DNA from: Blasia pusilla
Taxonomy: Eukaryota; Marchantiophyta; Marchantiopsida; Blasiales
Assembly: GCA_050084515.1 (NCBI GenBank)
Contig: CM114273.1
Span: forward strand, 9,362,001-9,426,000
DNA length: 64,000 nucleotides
Direction: 5' to 3'
Positions within the stretch are counted from its first letter, which is position 1; each line of letters starts with the position of its first letter. Below are positions 46,667 through 56,852 of this stretch, piece by piece. Made by a program: the position numbers and the translations under genes. A model generated the notes under the pieces. That model saw only the letters and a program-made list of their open reading frames with translations, was not told the origin of the DNA and did no database searches.

Positions 46667-47452
46667 ATGGCGATCGAGGGAGAACAACCCAAGAAGCGCC
46701 GAATCAAGCGACGTGAACCAAGAGAGGAACCAATGACGGACCGTGAAGCTATAGAGGAGATAGAGACTCCCGAAGAGCTGAACGCCAGTCGTGAGGACGT
46801 TCCGGAGGTGAATCCTTCCGCGGGGCTAGTGGGCCCAAACTCAGGGGAACGGACCGAGTCGAGCCAGACGTTGGACTTGTTGAAGGTGTTGGTGGAGCAG
46901 ATGTCCCAGCAAAGCAAGCGAATTGCAGAGTTAGAGGCCACTCGAACTCCCGGTGCGGGCAAAAAGCTCTGCAAGACAAACCCGCCACGCCATTCATCGG
47001 AGTGGGGCGCTCACGAAAGTGAAGGATTTCCTTACAGGCCGAAGGCATTACTTTGAGGCGCAGAGGGCAGTTGAGCAGGACAAGGTGACGGTAGCCGTTA
47101 CTTTCCTAAAGGATCATGCTCTACAATGGTGGACAGCTCAACGAGAGGAATGTCTGGGCGGCGAGTCACCTCTGAGTTGGGAGGAGTTCAAGGAGTTGAT
47201 TGGGGATTGGTTCACTCCGGAGTACCAAGGATTGCGCGACACGGTGGAATGCGTGCGGATGCGGCAGAGTGGTTCCTTAAGCGCGTATGTGAGGGAGTTT
47301 AGTGCGAAACTGACTTCTAGTCCAAAGATGGATGAGCACGCGAAGAAGGCTATCTTCATTAGTGGACTCAAGCCGAGCGCTGAAAAGGCCCTTTACCGAA
47401 TGCCGACGTTGCCAGAGACCTCCGCGGATCTTCTGAGGCTACCGGAGCGGAT
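46667..47452 (+). pseudogene. gag: Ty3 Gag, truncated
   Basis: The start ATG at 46667 (MAIEGEQPKKRRIKRREPRE) opens a charged N-terminus with a leucine-rich helix (LDLLKVLVEQMSQQSKRIAEL). A frameshift near 47000 passes to the frame 46953-47452, which holds the capsid core: ALQWWTAQREECLGG, SWEEFKELIGDWFTPEYQG, VRMRQSGSLSAYVREFSAKL and HAKKAIFISGLKP. At about 47452, after LPERMG, the frame runs into DNA element copy B. The same Gag region occurs again at 63049-63330 with its natural continuation. Confidence 0.85.
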
Positions 47453-47492
47453 GGGCCTTCACATAACTCAAAGAACATAGATCGTATCTTAC

Positions 47493-48118
47493 CCGCTCAA
47501 AAATTGGGTCGATGTCTTGGCCCGCCAACTGCTCTGGGACATCAACTGGCAAGTCCACTGGAAACTCGTCGATCCGATAGAGGTCAATTTCTTCTGCCGG
47601 GCTAAGAGACGAGGAAGACCGCTCTCCTGCTTCTTCAACGATGTCCACCATCTCCACGCTGGCGGTCCTCATGACCTCATCGTCCGTCACTTGAACTTCG
47701 GCCATTTTCGCTATATTGATTGTGTCCCTGTACTTCATCTAGGACATTTCCTACATCTCAACACTTTCGGTTGGAGAGGCCGGGCTTTCTTCAATGCAAT
47801 CGCTTTTTCCCTTCGAGATTTTTCCAATTTTGCTCTCCTCGCCGACACGTCCAGACGCTTCTTTTCACGCTTTTCCTCGGCGATCCTTTTCTTCAAGGCC
47901 TGCGATGCCTCAGCCTATGCGTTCTATTTTTCGAGCGCCTCCTCAATACGTTTTGCAACAAGCTCTTGCCTATGCATATCCGCTTCCCTTTCGCGCTCCT
48001 CGATCTCTTGCTGCCTTATCTCATTGGCCAAACGAGGCCCTAGAGATGGTGACGCAAGAGTCCTGGACTTGGAAGTGAAGCTCCTAGCCTTGCTTGCTTG
48101 AGTTTTTTTCCTCGTCAT
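47493..48118 (-). pseudogene. Coiled-coil/ParB-like gene, copy B, exon 1
   Basis: The start ATG at 48118 (MTRKKTQASKARSFTSK) matches copies A and C. The coiled-coil (EIEEREREADMHRQELVAKR) and the acidic part (EEIDLYRIDEFPVDLP, 47590-47540) are present, joined by a frameshift near 47740-47920. Exon 1 ends at 47493 with a GTAAGAT-type donor; about 40 bp of intron remain before the junction with Ty3 gag at 47452. The ParB-like exon is therefore lost. Confidence 0.75.
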
Positions 48119-48466
48119 TGTTCCCGAAAATTCCTCCTATGGACAAAGAAATTTCTTTCTGTGCACGATGAGTCACCTCGAGAAGTCTCCTTGATGAGTC
48201 GCCTCGAGGAATCGCCTTGCTAATGTCGCGATGAGTCGCCTTCATGAGTCGCTCGAATCGTCTCGCGATGAGTCGCCGTGTAAAGCGCCCCTTGGTATCT
48301 GGTCACCTGTTGTGCGGAAGAGCAATTGAGTTTGCGAAACAAAAAACAAGAAATGAGCAAACCCTCGCCTATTTATACTTTTTCATCCGTTGGGCTGACC
48401 ATTGGGTCGCATCTTCGTTCCGACGGCGATGTGTCTGCCGTTATGGAAGTCTGGACGTGAAAACCA

Positions 48467-49282
48467 CCAACCCGACGGCTCCGACGTGTTGCTCGCTTCC
48501 CGCGGGTTCCAAGCATCCGTCCATCCTGGAAACCCGTCAGAGACCGACAGGTTGCACGCCTCCGCCGTCCTCGGGCAACAACGCGAGGTACCCGCGCAAC
48601 CCGTCGGAGACCAAGGCGTTGCACGGGTCTTGGGATAACAAGGCGAGGCACCCGCGGAACTCGTCGGAGGCCGACGGGTTGCACGCTTTCTTCATGTAAG
48701 CGTTACAAGGCAAGGCACTTGCGCAACCCGTCTGAGGCCGACGGGTTGCTCGCCTCCGCCATCTTCGGGCAAGAAGGCGGGGCACCCTTGTAACTCGTCG
48801 GAGGCCGATGGGTTGCACGCTTCCTTCATGTAAGCGTTACAAGGTGAGGCACTTGCGCAACACGTCCGAATCCGACGGGTTGCACGCTTCCCTCATCTTG
48901 GGGTAATAGGCGAGGTACCAAGGCAACCCGTAGGTTAGCGACAGGTTGCACGCTTTTCTATCCCTCGGGTAACAATGCGACAACGCATAGTTCGAGGCAA
49001 CCCTTATCAATCCGAGGGGTCACAAGATCTACCCTGAGTTGGACAATCCCGCAAAAGTCCCCAGAGATTGGTTGCCTTAGCAAACGCAAGCGATGTCTCC
49101 TGTTTGATGCTAGCAAAATCGACTCAAAAGACCATTGGTCGGCGAGAAGGGGGTACCAATCCAACGCACTCCGACGGGTTCCAACTTGCATTGGGACACG
49201 GAAACAAAAAATAGAACTGGGTGCTTCGCAACCCGTCTATGATTCCCAAATTCTGCAACCAATTGGACTCCGACAGGCTGCA
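48467..49282. repeat. 27-bp palindrome array B1, between the divergent genes
   Basis: About twelve palindromes (GCAACCCGTCGGA arms, variously CAACTCGTCGGA) spaced at 60-70 bp, the equivalent of A3 and C4. Linkers such as CTCCGCC-TC-TCGGGCAA and TTCATGTAAGCGTTACAAGG are shared with A3. Confidence 0.88.
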
Positions 49283-49375
49283 ACAGAATTGAATCCATTG
49301 TGTCAGAAAAATCTCACCTACCAAACTTCATCTTGTCAGTCATATTCTGTCAGGAGAATCTGAGTCCCTATTCAC

Positions 49376-49384
49376 TATAAATTA
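49376..49384 (+). promoter_or_regulatory. TATA box of transposase copy B
   Basis: TATAAATTA, 86 bp before the ATG at 49470, followed by repeated CATTCT. Conserved in copies A and C. Confidence 0.65.
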
Positions 49385-49469
49385 AACATTCTCATTCTCA
49401 TTCTCATACCCATTCCCATTTTTATCCTCATTCTTATTCTCAGTCTCCTCCCGGTGGAATCTTCCGAGA

Positions 49470-51330
49470 ATGGATAATTATGTGAAGCTCACTTGTGGCA
49501 GTCATCTAGCGGCCCTTCCTCAATCAGAAATCGTTTGACTGCAAGCTCGTGAGTCTTTCATAGCAGTGGATGAAAATTTTGTCTCAGTTCAATTTCTTCT
49601 CCAAATTGGAACCATCTTTGTATCCAAGGATGTTAGGGTGGACGATACGGAGGACATAATAGGTGAGACAATCCAGCAAGTGATTGCAGACTGTAAATAA
49701 TGGAATCTCCTACCTCTAGCAAATGGTCAATATAGAGTTTACGGCTTGCCTCTGAATTCCTCTATTTCCCAAGTAGACGGTCAAGAATTTCCTAGTGCAC
49801 CAAGCTCTACGTTTGCAACTCCTACCTCAGTAGATCCGACATCGACTCCAACTTCACATGCTCGTAACAATCTTGTATTTCTTGAAGGCATTCCAGATGT
49901 CGTCAACCTCAGTGGATCTTTCGGACACCAACCGGGCCCTCTGTGCGCCTACTCGTTCCTCTTGCGAGTATCAGGCAATAGTTTGCTATCGTCTCTCGCC
50001 TTGAAAATGTTCAAGGACATTCTTGTCGACGAGCTGCCGCCCACGTACGATGGTAATTGCATTTTTGAGTTGCCTCCACTTGCTACTCCTGCTCAAAAGA
50101 AAGATGGAGGACGCTTGAAGGATATGGACAGAATGTCTGATTGTCAACGATGGTGCAGGCTTCAACGGACTAGTGCTTCAATTCCAGATGGTTCTTGGAT
50201 TGTCTCCCGCCGCCAATGCGTTGGAGCCTTGGAGTGTAGAAGTCCAGCATGCCCGTATCTAGAGCGCAACGGGCGAGTCAATACGTCGCAATTCCCCCCG
50301 AAGAATGTAGAAACTCCATAGGAGGTCGGTGCCACCATACGGCCGGGAGGCCATCGATGTCCTCATTGACAAGCATCCCCCTTGTGCGTTGGAGCGTGTC
50401 CTGCATACATATTTTTCATTGTGCATGACTTGGGCTCCACGTCAGAGTACACAAGGTTGGAAGTTCATGTTGGCTCCCACACTCATCCCGTGACCGATGC
50501 AATTCAGAGACACATCAAGGAGGATGTGGCGAAGAAAGTTGTCGAGGTCTACATAAACTCTCCGGGTTCAAAGCCCGGAGTGATCAAGCTCACAACAACA
50601 TCATAAATTTGTGAACAATTTCTTGGAATCCCTCGATAGGGCGAGGTCATGGCTACTGAAGAGAAACAACTATGGGAAAATCTCGCATTTCTCGCTGGTC
50701 CTGAATGCTTCCGGAATTTGCTGCGTCAAATACGGGTACTGGATGGAAAGAAGGCCGAAATGGATGCCATTGCCATAATCAAGGCCAACTCCAGATTTCC
50801 ATTCATTCAGAGATGGCAGTTCATGGGCCAGGGAGGCGAGGGATCCAAGGCCTATGTCTTCAAAATGTCAACCACAGGTCGTCGAGTGGCCTCGATCTTA
50901 TAGATCGAATGAGGGAAGGGGAAGATCTTTACGGGAGCCGGGTAAGCTTTAATATTTGCTACAGAGTGCTGAATGGATGGTTGACAATGGGTGCTCACGT
51001 TTATGACCATGTGGAGAAGAAACTCAAAACTATATTTGTCTGTGAAGTAAAAGCAGAAGACGTTGGCAGTTTGAAGATGTGTTCGTTACTCTTATTGGAG
51101 GTGGTGAAGGAAAACAAAAGGCCACCTCCGGAAATTTATGGGTTCATGGCGGACAATGCACAACCTGGGTGGATTGCTATCAGGGAAGTGTTATGGGGTG
51201 GAGAGGTTCAACCGGAGAGGGAAAGGTCGGATGCTTTCCATTGGCAATAGTCTGTGACCCGGTACACCAAATCTTGCATCAAGGAGAATAAGAGGACAGA
51301 GCATGTCACTCTACTCCAATGCTGCAAGGG
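49470..51330 (+). pseudogene. MULE-like transposase gene, copy B, 3'-truncated
   Basis: Start MDNYVKLTCGSH at 49470. N-terminal region with SISQVDGQEFPSAPSST (49746-50321), zinc cluster CRSPACPYLERNGRVN, stop TAG at 50319-50321 after VETP, a second stop TGA (CPH-stop-QASP), then CVGACPAYIFFIV and SHTHPV (50382-50500). The core is SSGLDLIDRMREGEDLY, EIYGFMADNAQPGWIAIREV and ERSDAFHWQ, with a stop after FHWQ at 51248-51250. The gene ends abruptly after VTLLQCCK at about 51330, where the purine-rich motif starts. The middle and SWIM parts are absent. The first two stops are also in copy C but not in A. Confidence 0.75.
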
Positions 51331-51410
51331 GGCTGGTATTCTGGGAGGAGAGAGGAAGAGAGGAGAGTCTCTCTTAAAAAAAAAGTGCCAAATCCGCCTC
51401 CTCTCTTCAA
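51331..51410. repeat. Purine-rich boundary motif
   Basis: CTGGTATTCTGG followed by repeated GAGAGGAAGAG, GAGAGTCTCTCTT and an A-run. Close relatives are at 24700-24765 and 62720-62806. Confidence 0.6.
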
Positions 51411-51889
51411 AACTTTTTGACATATTTGTAAATTATTTTTGCTTTCAAATTCATGAAATCTTTAGAAGAGAGTAGGTAGTGGTCCACATTTGGCCCTAAA
51501 GAAACCTCCTTTTTCCAGGGGACGAAAAAAAAGTAGACATCATAAGACCACTCCAAACATTTTTCCATCACTCTCCATGTGAGCCTAAGTTTCTTAACAT
51601 TGCCTGTCTCGGTCTACAATAAGCAGTGCCCATGGGTATTTTTGTTGGAGGACCACACGGATACGCATGAGTACGATGCCAACCTCTCTTTTTGCAGGGA
51701 TTGTTGCGTGCATCATGGCCTTCCCTGAATTGCCTCATAACCAACTTTCTCTTGGTTATGAGTGGTGTCTGCTCAAGACCAACTTTGTGAAATGTGAACA
51801 CATGAGACGATAATTGAACCAAAAGATTGTTAGCTATCTGGAGTAAAGAGGAAGTGATGTCCCTTCATTCAGATCCTCCCAACCCGTCG
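51411..51889. other. Gene-free stretch in element B/C
   Basis: AT-rich at first, then unique sequence; no gene was seen. Confidence 0.4.
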
Positions 51890-52296
51890 GAATTTTACAG
51901 GTTGCAACTCTTGCAACCCATCGGAATTAGATGGCTTGCACCCCTTGCAAGCAAACTCACCATAAGAAAGGAAAGATTTCTCACTGTGATTCCCTTCCAC
52001 CCTGCACCCACGAAAATCCAGCGGGTTGGGAATCCGAAATCGCAATCCGACAGGTAGTAGGAATCCTGCACATCTTAGACAAGAAAAGAATCCTACAACA
52101 GGTTTGACGAATGTAGGGGAACGAGCCAAAAGTTAAGAAGCCCGCCACAATGCGTCAGAAGTTGGTCTCACAGGGAAAGAGTCCGATCACTCAAGCAGCC
52201 AACCTGTCGAAATCCGACAGCTTGCCTGGAAATGGTTAAAAAGTTGCAGTGGGAAAAAAGCTTGAAGTTGCAACCCGTCCGAATCATACGGGTTGC
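51890..52296. repeat. 27-bp palindrome array B2
   Basis: Three or four diverged units near 51890, 51917, 52202 and 52270 (the last with arms GCAACCCGT/ACGGGTTGC). They lie in DNA resembling the 3' flank of the ParB-like gene. Confidence 0.7.
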
Positions 52297-52379
52297 AAAA
52301 TTGTAATTCCGAGTAGCTAAAAGAACACAATCCACAAGTCCAAAAAAAATTTCCAGAAAACTTTTACAAACACCGTTAT

Positions 52380-52881
52380 CGGTTGAAAAAATCTCGTCCT
52401 TTATTACCTCCGAAGAAACCTCGAGAATGTACATTCGACCTAGTCTATGATTTCTTCAGCCTCGTCATCTACAAATCTACTCCTAACTCTCCTAGATTCC
52501 TGTACAAAAGGAATGTCCTGGGATACAAGTGGCTCCTCTGGCCGATTGTAGACGGGGATAAAAAATGTTGGCGAATTCAAGAGCCTTGGCCCCCCCTAGG
52601 TACACCATAACGGTCCCATGTAACCTGATTTGAGTCCCACCGCCTTCCTCGGCAGTATATCTTGTACGCTGTGCAATGTGACACCCATCCAGTATCAATA
52701 TGTGCTCCGTCCTTGGTAATACCATGATGGCAATCCCACAGGTAGTAGGAATCCAACACGTCTGAGAGAAGAAAAGGAGCCTACGCCTTCTTTTACGAGT
52801 TGAGGGGAAGGTGCCAAAGTGAAGAAGCCAGCCAGACTGCCTCTTAAGTTGGACCAACAGGGAAAGAGTCCAATCAGGCAA
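52380..52881 (-). pseudogene. Duplicated 3' end of a ParB-like gene, with an unrecognised exon
   Basis: The part at 52380-52460 matches the 3' flank of the main gene copy at 53060-53150 (AATAAAGGA-GAGATTTTTT on the minus strand). Upstream, a frame (52881-52492) contains YTAEEGGGTQIRLHGTVMVY and LGGAKALEFANIFYPRLQSA; I cannot assign it. The layout suggests that the end of the gene was duplicated in tandem and one copy decayed. Confidence 0.4.
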
Positions 52882-52977
52882 CCTGTCAGAATCCGACAGG
52901 TTGCAAGGAAGTGGTTAAAAAGGTGCAGTGGTCAAAAAGTGAAAAGTTGCAAGCAGGAGAAATCCGACGGGTTGCAA
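52878..52977. repeat. 27-bp palindromes C1
   Basis: One good unit at 52878-52904 (arms GCAACCTGTC and GACAGGTTGC, changed in both) and a half unit at 52952-52977. The surrounding 150 bp repeat those around 52202. Confidence 0.75.
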
Positions 52978-53828
52978 AATAGAAGTCCTTGGAGTACATA
53001 GACGATCTCATTCGAAATGATGTAAAAGATATTCATCAAACTTTTAGAAGCACTACCATCGTTCAAAAAAATCTTCTCCTTTATTACATCCAAAAAAAGC
53101 TCGGAACTGTACATTTGATCTATTCTATGAAATCTTTTGCCTCATCATCAAATAACTCCCTACTCCAAACGCTGTAGTCAAGCTGGGTCCTTGAGTTCTT
53201 TGAACTCACTCGTCATCGTCCGAGAGCTCTTGCAATATTACTTTCGGCCTTGCCCTCCCGATTTTCGGAATCTTTGGAAGTGACGATGGTGTCACTACCA
53301 ATGGTGGGTCTGCAACCGGAGCTCTCGGCTTCGGTGGAGAGTTTTACGCCCCAACAAGCCTTTCGTATTCTGCCTTTTCCTCCTTGCAAAGGTCAAATAG
53401 TTCCTGCCTTCCCTCGAGGCAGAGAATGTTCCTGCCACTCTGCCAGGCGCCTTTGATACTTGCCTCTGAAAGTCCCACTAAGTCGAACACCAAGTCACCC
53501 GGCCTTGAGCAGAGCTCGATGAGCGTTTGCATCAAGGCTGACAACTTTTCTCTTCCTCCAAGAAGTGGGGTACCGTCTTGCATGTAAATTCTTGAGGGGG
53601 AATTGTACAAACTATCTAAGCTGTACCCATCTGAGCATGGATCCACAGGATCCTCGATCTTGAACACTTGGAAATTGTGCTCGGGCCGAACAAAGTAGTA
53701 AACGTAGGAGTGGTCCATCTGTAAAGAAGCACGTTGGAAACTATGTCAGCAACTTGGCATAATGTCCAACACGTCACCAAAGAACTCCGCTTGACCCTAG
53801 AGAAATTTTTTCAAATACTAACATTGGA

Positions 53829-54120
53829 GCAACCTGTCGGAGTGTGACGGGTTGTTTTTATCCATGACCAACCCGTCGGAAGGCGACGGGTTGCTGGCTT
53901 AGAGCAGCCCATGCTTGGCTGAGAGCAACCCGTCACTTTCCGGAAACACAGGGAAAAACCATAAGCAACTGCAACCCGTCGGGTTTCGACGGGTTGCAGG
54001 TACACCGGCCTTTTCCCTTTGTTTATGGGAAAGATGCAACCCGTCAGAAAGCGACGGATTGCTCTCAGCCAAGCATGGGCTGCTCTAAGCCAACAACCTG
54101 TCGCCTTCTGACGGGTTGCT
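53829..54120. repeat. 27-bp palindrome array C2 forming a long inverted repeat
   Basis: Six palindromes in an intron-like gap of the methyltransferase-like region. 53971-53997 has perfect outer arms (GCAACCCGTCG). The DNA between units is also inverted: 53861-53937 and 54034-54119 are imperfect reverse complements (shared AGAGCAGCCCATGCTTGGCT and its complement), giving hairpin arms of about 80 bp. Confidence 0.85.
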
Positions 54121-56239
54121 CACGGACAAACACAATGGAGATATACAATCTGGAGATATGAATAGAGCCTTACCTGAATCTGACTCGTCGCGGATCGGAG
54201 TGGGTACTCGTTCTTGATGATCCACAATTGCGCCGTCCTCCACTTTAGCGACCTCTTGACGCACTGGAGGTTGAAAAGCTCATCCTCGCTCCCTCCTGTC
54301 AAAACTAAGAAGCAGCCCCTGTCACTCAGATAAGCGTCTGCAAAGGAAAACACGAGCGCGATCTGGTCATAAGAGAGGGGAACATTTCAATCAGGTATCC
54401 CATCCGATAGATTCTCGTCCCACAATCGCAACCCCGAGGGCAGATCAGCGATCAATAGATCCACCGCCACCTCTTCGACCACTCCATTCACCATCCAGGG
54501 ACATGGCCGTTTCGTTGAAGCTTCCGTCCCAGCGTTGTCAATTTATCAATGGTGGGTGTCGACGCTTGAGAACGGAAACTTTTTAGCTCATCCAGTAAAT
54601 TCGTGAACTGAAGGAGGACGCTTGTCCGGGTCGTTGTTTCTCTATGTCTTCCCAAGGATGATGGACTGTATTCTACTTGGGACAACCCTGGCACCTCTCG
54701 CTTCCGCTTCTCCCGAGTCTGCGGTCGGCTTGTCGGGGTCTCTATGACCTCAGACTCTGGTGGGGTTTTCTTCGCGGAGGACCTGGTCCGACCCTCTCTC
54801 CCCGCTTGCCCGGACGATTTCGCCTCTGGCCTTGAATCTTCAGCCTCTCTTTGGGAAGACTCGGCCTTGGAATTCTTCCCTCCCCTCGCCTTGCCTTTGA
54901 GACCTGGTGTGGATTTGTCTTTGGCTGTGCGGACCTTGGAAGCCAACTCAGCTCTCTCAAGGGCTTGCTCTTCCGCATCTCCTCTGAAGAAGTCTTCAGG
55001 CTGCACAAAATTGGGGATGTCGTCCCGTCTTGAGGCCAGTGCATCATGAAGCATGCGTAAATCTTTCTCGGTGATGTCTTCAAAGTCGTTGAAGTCAAGC
55101 CAAATGGGGCAATTCTCCACCTCCCAATCGGACATGTGCTGCCCCATCTCCATGTCGTACATGAAGAATGTCTCTACATCAGGCGGCGAAGCCCACAATT
55201 TCAAGGCTGTCGGTAATTTTCCCCCGGTACCTACATTCTTACGATCGACGAGGTACCAAGACCATCCGTTGAGCGGCTTTTATCAAACCGATCGCCGTCG
55301 CTGCTCCTATAGATCTCGCTTCTTCTTTGCTTGATCCCGTTTGTTCCCCTCGATTTCTTCGTCAAGCTCTGCCTGAGGGAGGACGCAAACCTTGAACATC
55401 GTCTTGAAACCTGGGTTTTTGATGGGCTTGTCCCGGATGTCATCGAGCCAAACCTCGAAATCTACAGCACTATCCAGGTTTGCTTCATCCGGAATGGGTT
55501 CTAATCTTTTGAGCTCCGCTGAGATCGCCCAAAGCATGGACTTCCGATAACCCGCACGCGCCCGGAAACGACCATTCGCGGAGAGCTGGGAAATCATGGA
55601 TTAGACACACCGGAGGATGGTGTCGCCCTCTTCGGGCCTCAGGTGCCCTCGAGACGATTTTCATCGGCCGGATCCTCCTAAACTCGCTTATGCTGGACAA
55701 TGCAAACCGATGAATGTGATCCAGGGACACTTTCTCCCCAATCCGACCTTGCGGATCTTCATCCCTTTTCCATTGGCACTTGATAATCGCCTTCAGCTCC
55801 TTGTAAAACTCCGGACCAAGTTCGGGGTTGAGAATGCTTGATGTATCGCCGCATCTTGCTCGCCGTGTATTTTGTGGTCCGCAGATATCGCAGCTTGATG
55901 AATTCGCGCTTCGGACCTCGATTTTTCTCTCCCTCCACTCGGCTCAATGCAGCGCTCTTCTTCATGGCCTCTATCTTTGACCAGCAAAGGATTGTTACGG
56001 CTGCATCTTGGGAAATAAACGATTTGCCCAAGTCTTCTTTTTTGATCTCAGTGCACCCTTTGCAAGCATCGATTTACAGTATGCGTCGCCAAGAACCCCT
56101 TGTACTCTGCCGGGTGCGTCGTAAGCACCTTCTTCTCCCGATCGCAATCCTGGATCCAATGGTGGGTGACATTACCGTCCGATACAATCCTGCACATCCA
56201 AACTCAATTTCAGAAAATTTGTAAGTTACATGGGTTCCT

Positions 56240-56852
56240 GCAACCCGTCGGAGTCCGACGGATTGCATTCAGATTGGTGAATGCCTCGTATCAACCCGTC
56301 GGACTCCGACGGGTTGTCTGATAGTCCGTATCAAAAGTGAACATAGTAACCCATCGGAGTCCGACAGGTTGCGCAATTGCATGGAAAGCTCCAATTTGAG
56401 GCGAAAAAGGTAGCTTCCAACTTCCGAATGCAACCCGTCGGACTCCGACGAGTTGCTTTCGGCCAAAAACGTAAAAAAAACCTCCAAGAACTGCTTCGAG
56501 TCAAGCAACCCGTCGGACTCTGACGAGTTGCTTTGGGCCAAAAACATACTAAACCTGTGGTCAGTCGAACAACTTGTCGGAGTCCGACGAGTTTCTTTCT
56601 TCAAAAAACATCCAAAAAAGACGGCGAGTCGAGCATTTCGTCGGACTCCGACGAGTTGCTTTTGGCCAAAACATCCTAACCCATTCATCATTCGAGCAAC
56701 TCGTCGGATTCCGACGAGTTGCTTTCGACCAAAAACATCCTAACCCATTCATCAATCGAGCAACTCGTCAGAGTCCGACGAGTTGCGTCTGGCTAAAAGC
56801 ATCCCAACAACAGTGGCGACCGAAACAACTTGTCGGAGTCCGACGGTTTGCA
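56240..56852. repeat. 27-bp palindrome array C3 (intron 2 of the ParB-like gene)
   Basis: About ten units, the counterpart of A4. Examples: 56292-56316 (arm CAACCCGTCGGA) and 56696-56722 (arm GCAACTCGTCGGA, perfect). The linker GGCCAAAA-CATCC is shared with A4. The array fills the intron between a GTAAG donor at 56868 and a TGCAG acceptor at 56190. Confidence 0.9.

Noticed and set aside
48373-48818. Open frames with repeated VGLRRVAR or PVG-RRV strings across palindrome arrays (also 58340-58890, 26066-26497, 29245-29667, 61328-61754)
   Set aside because: They are translations of the palindromes themselves; the same string appears on both strands, and no frame is conserved among copies A, B and C.
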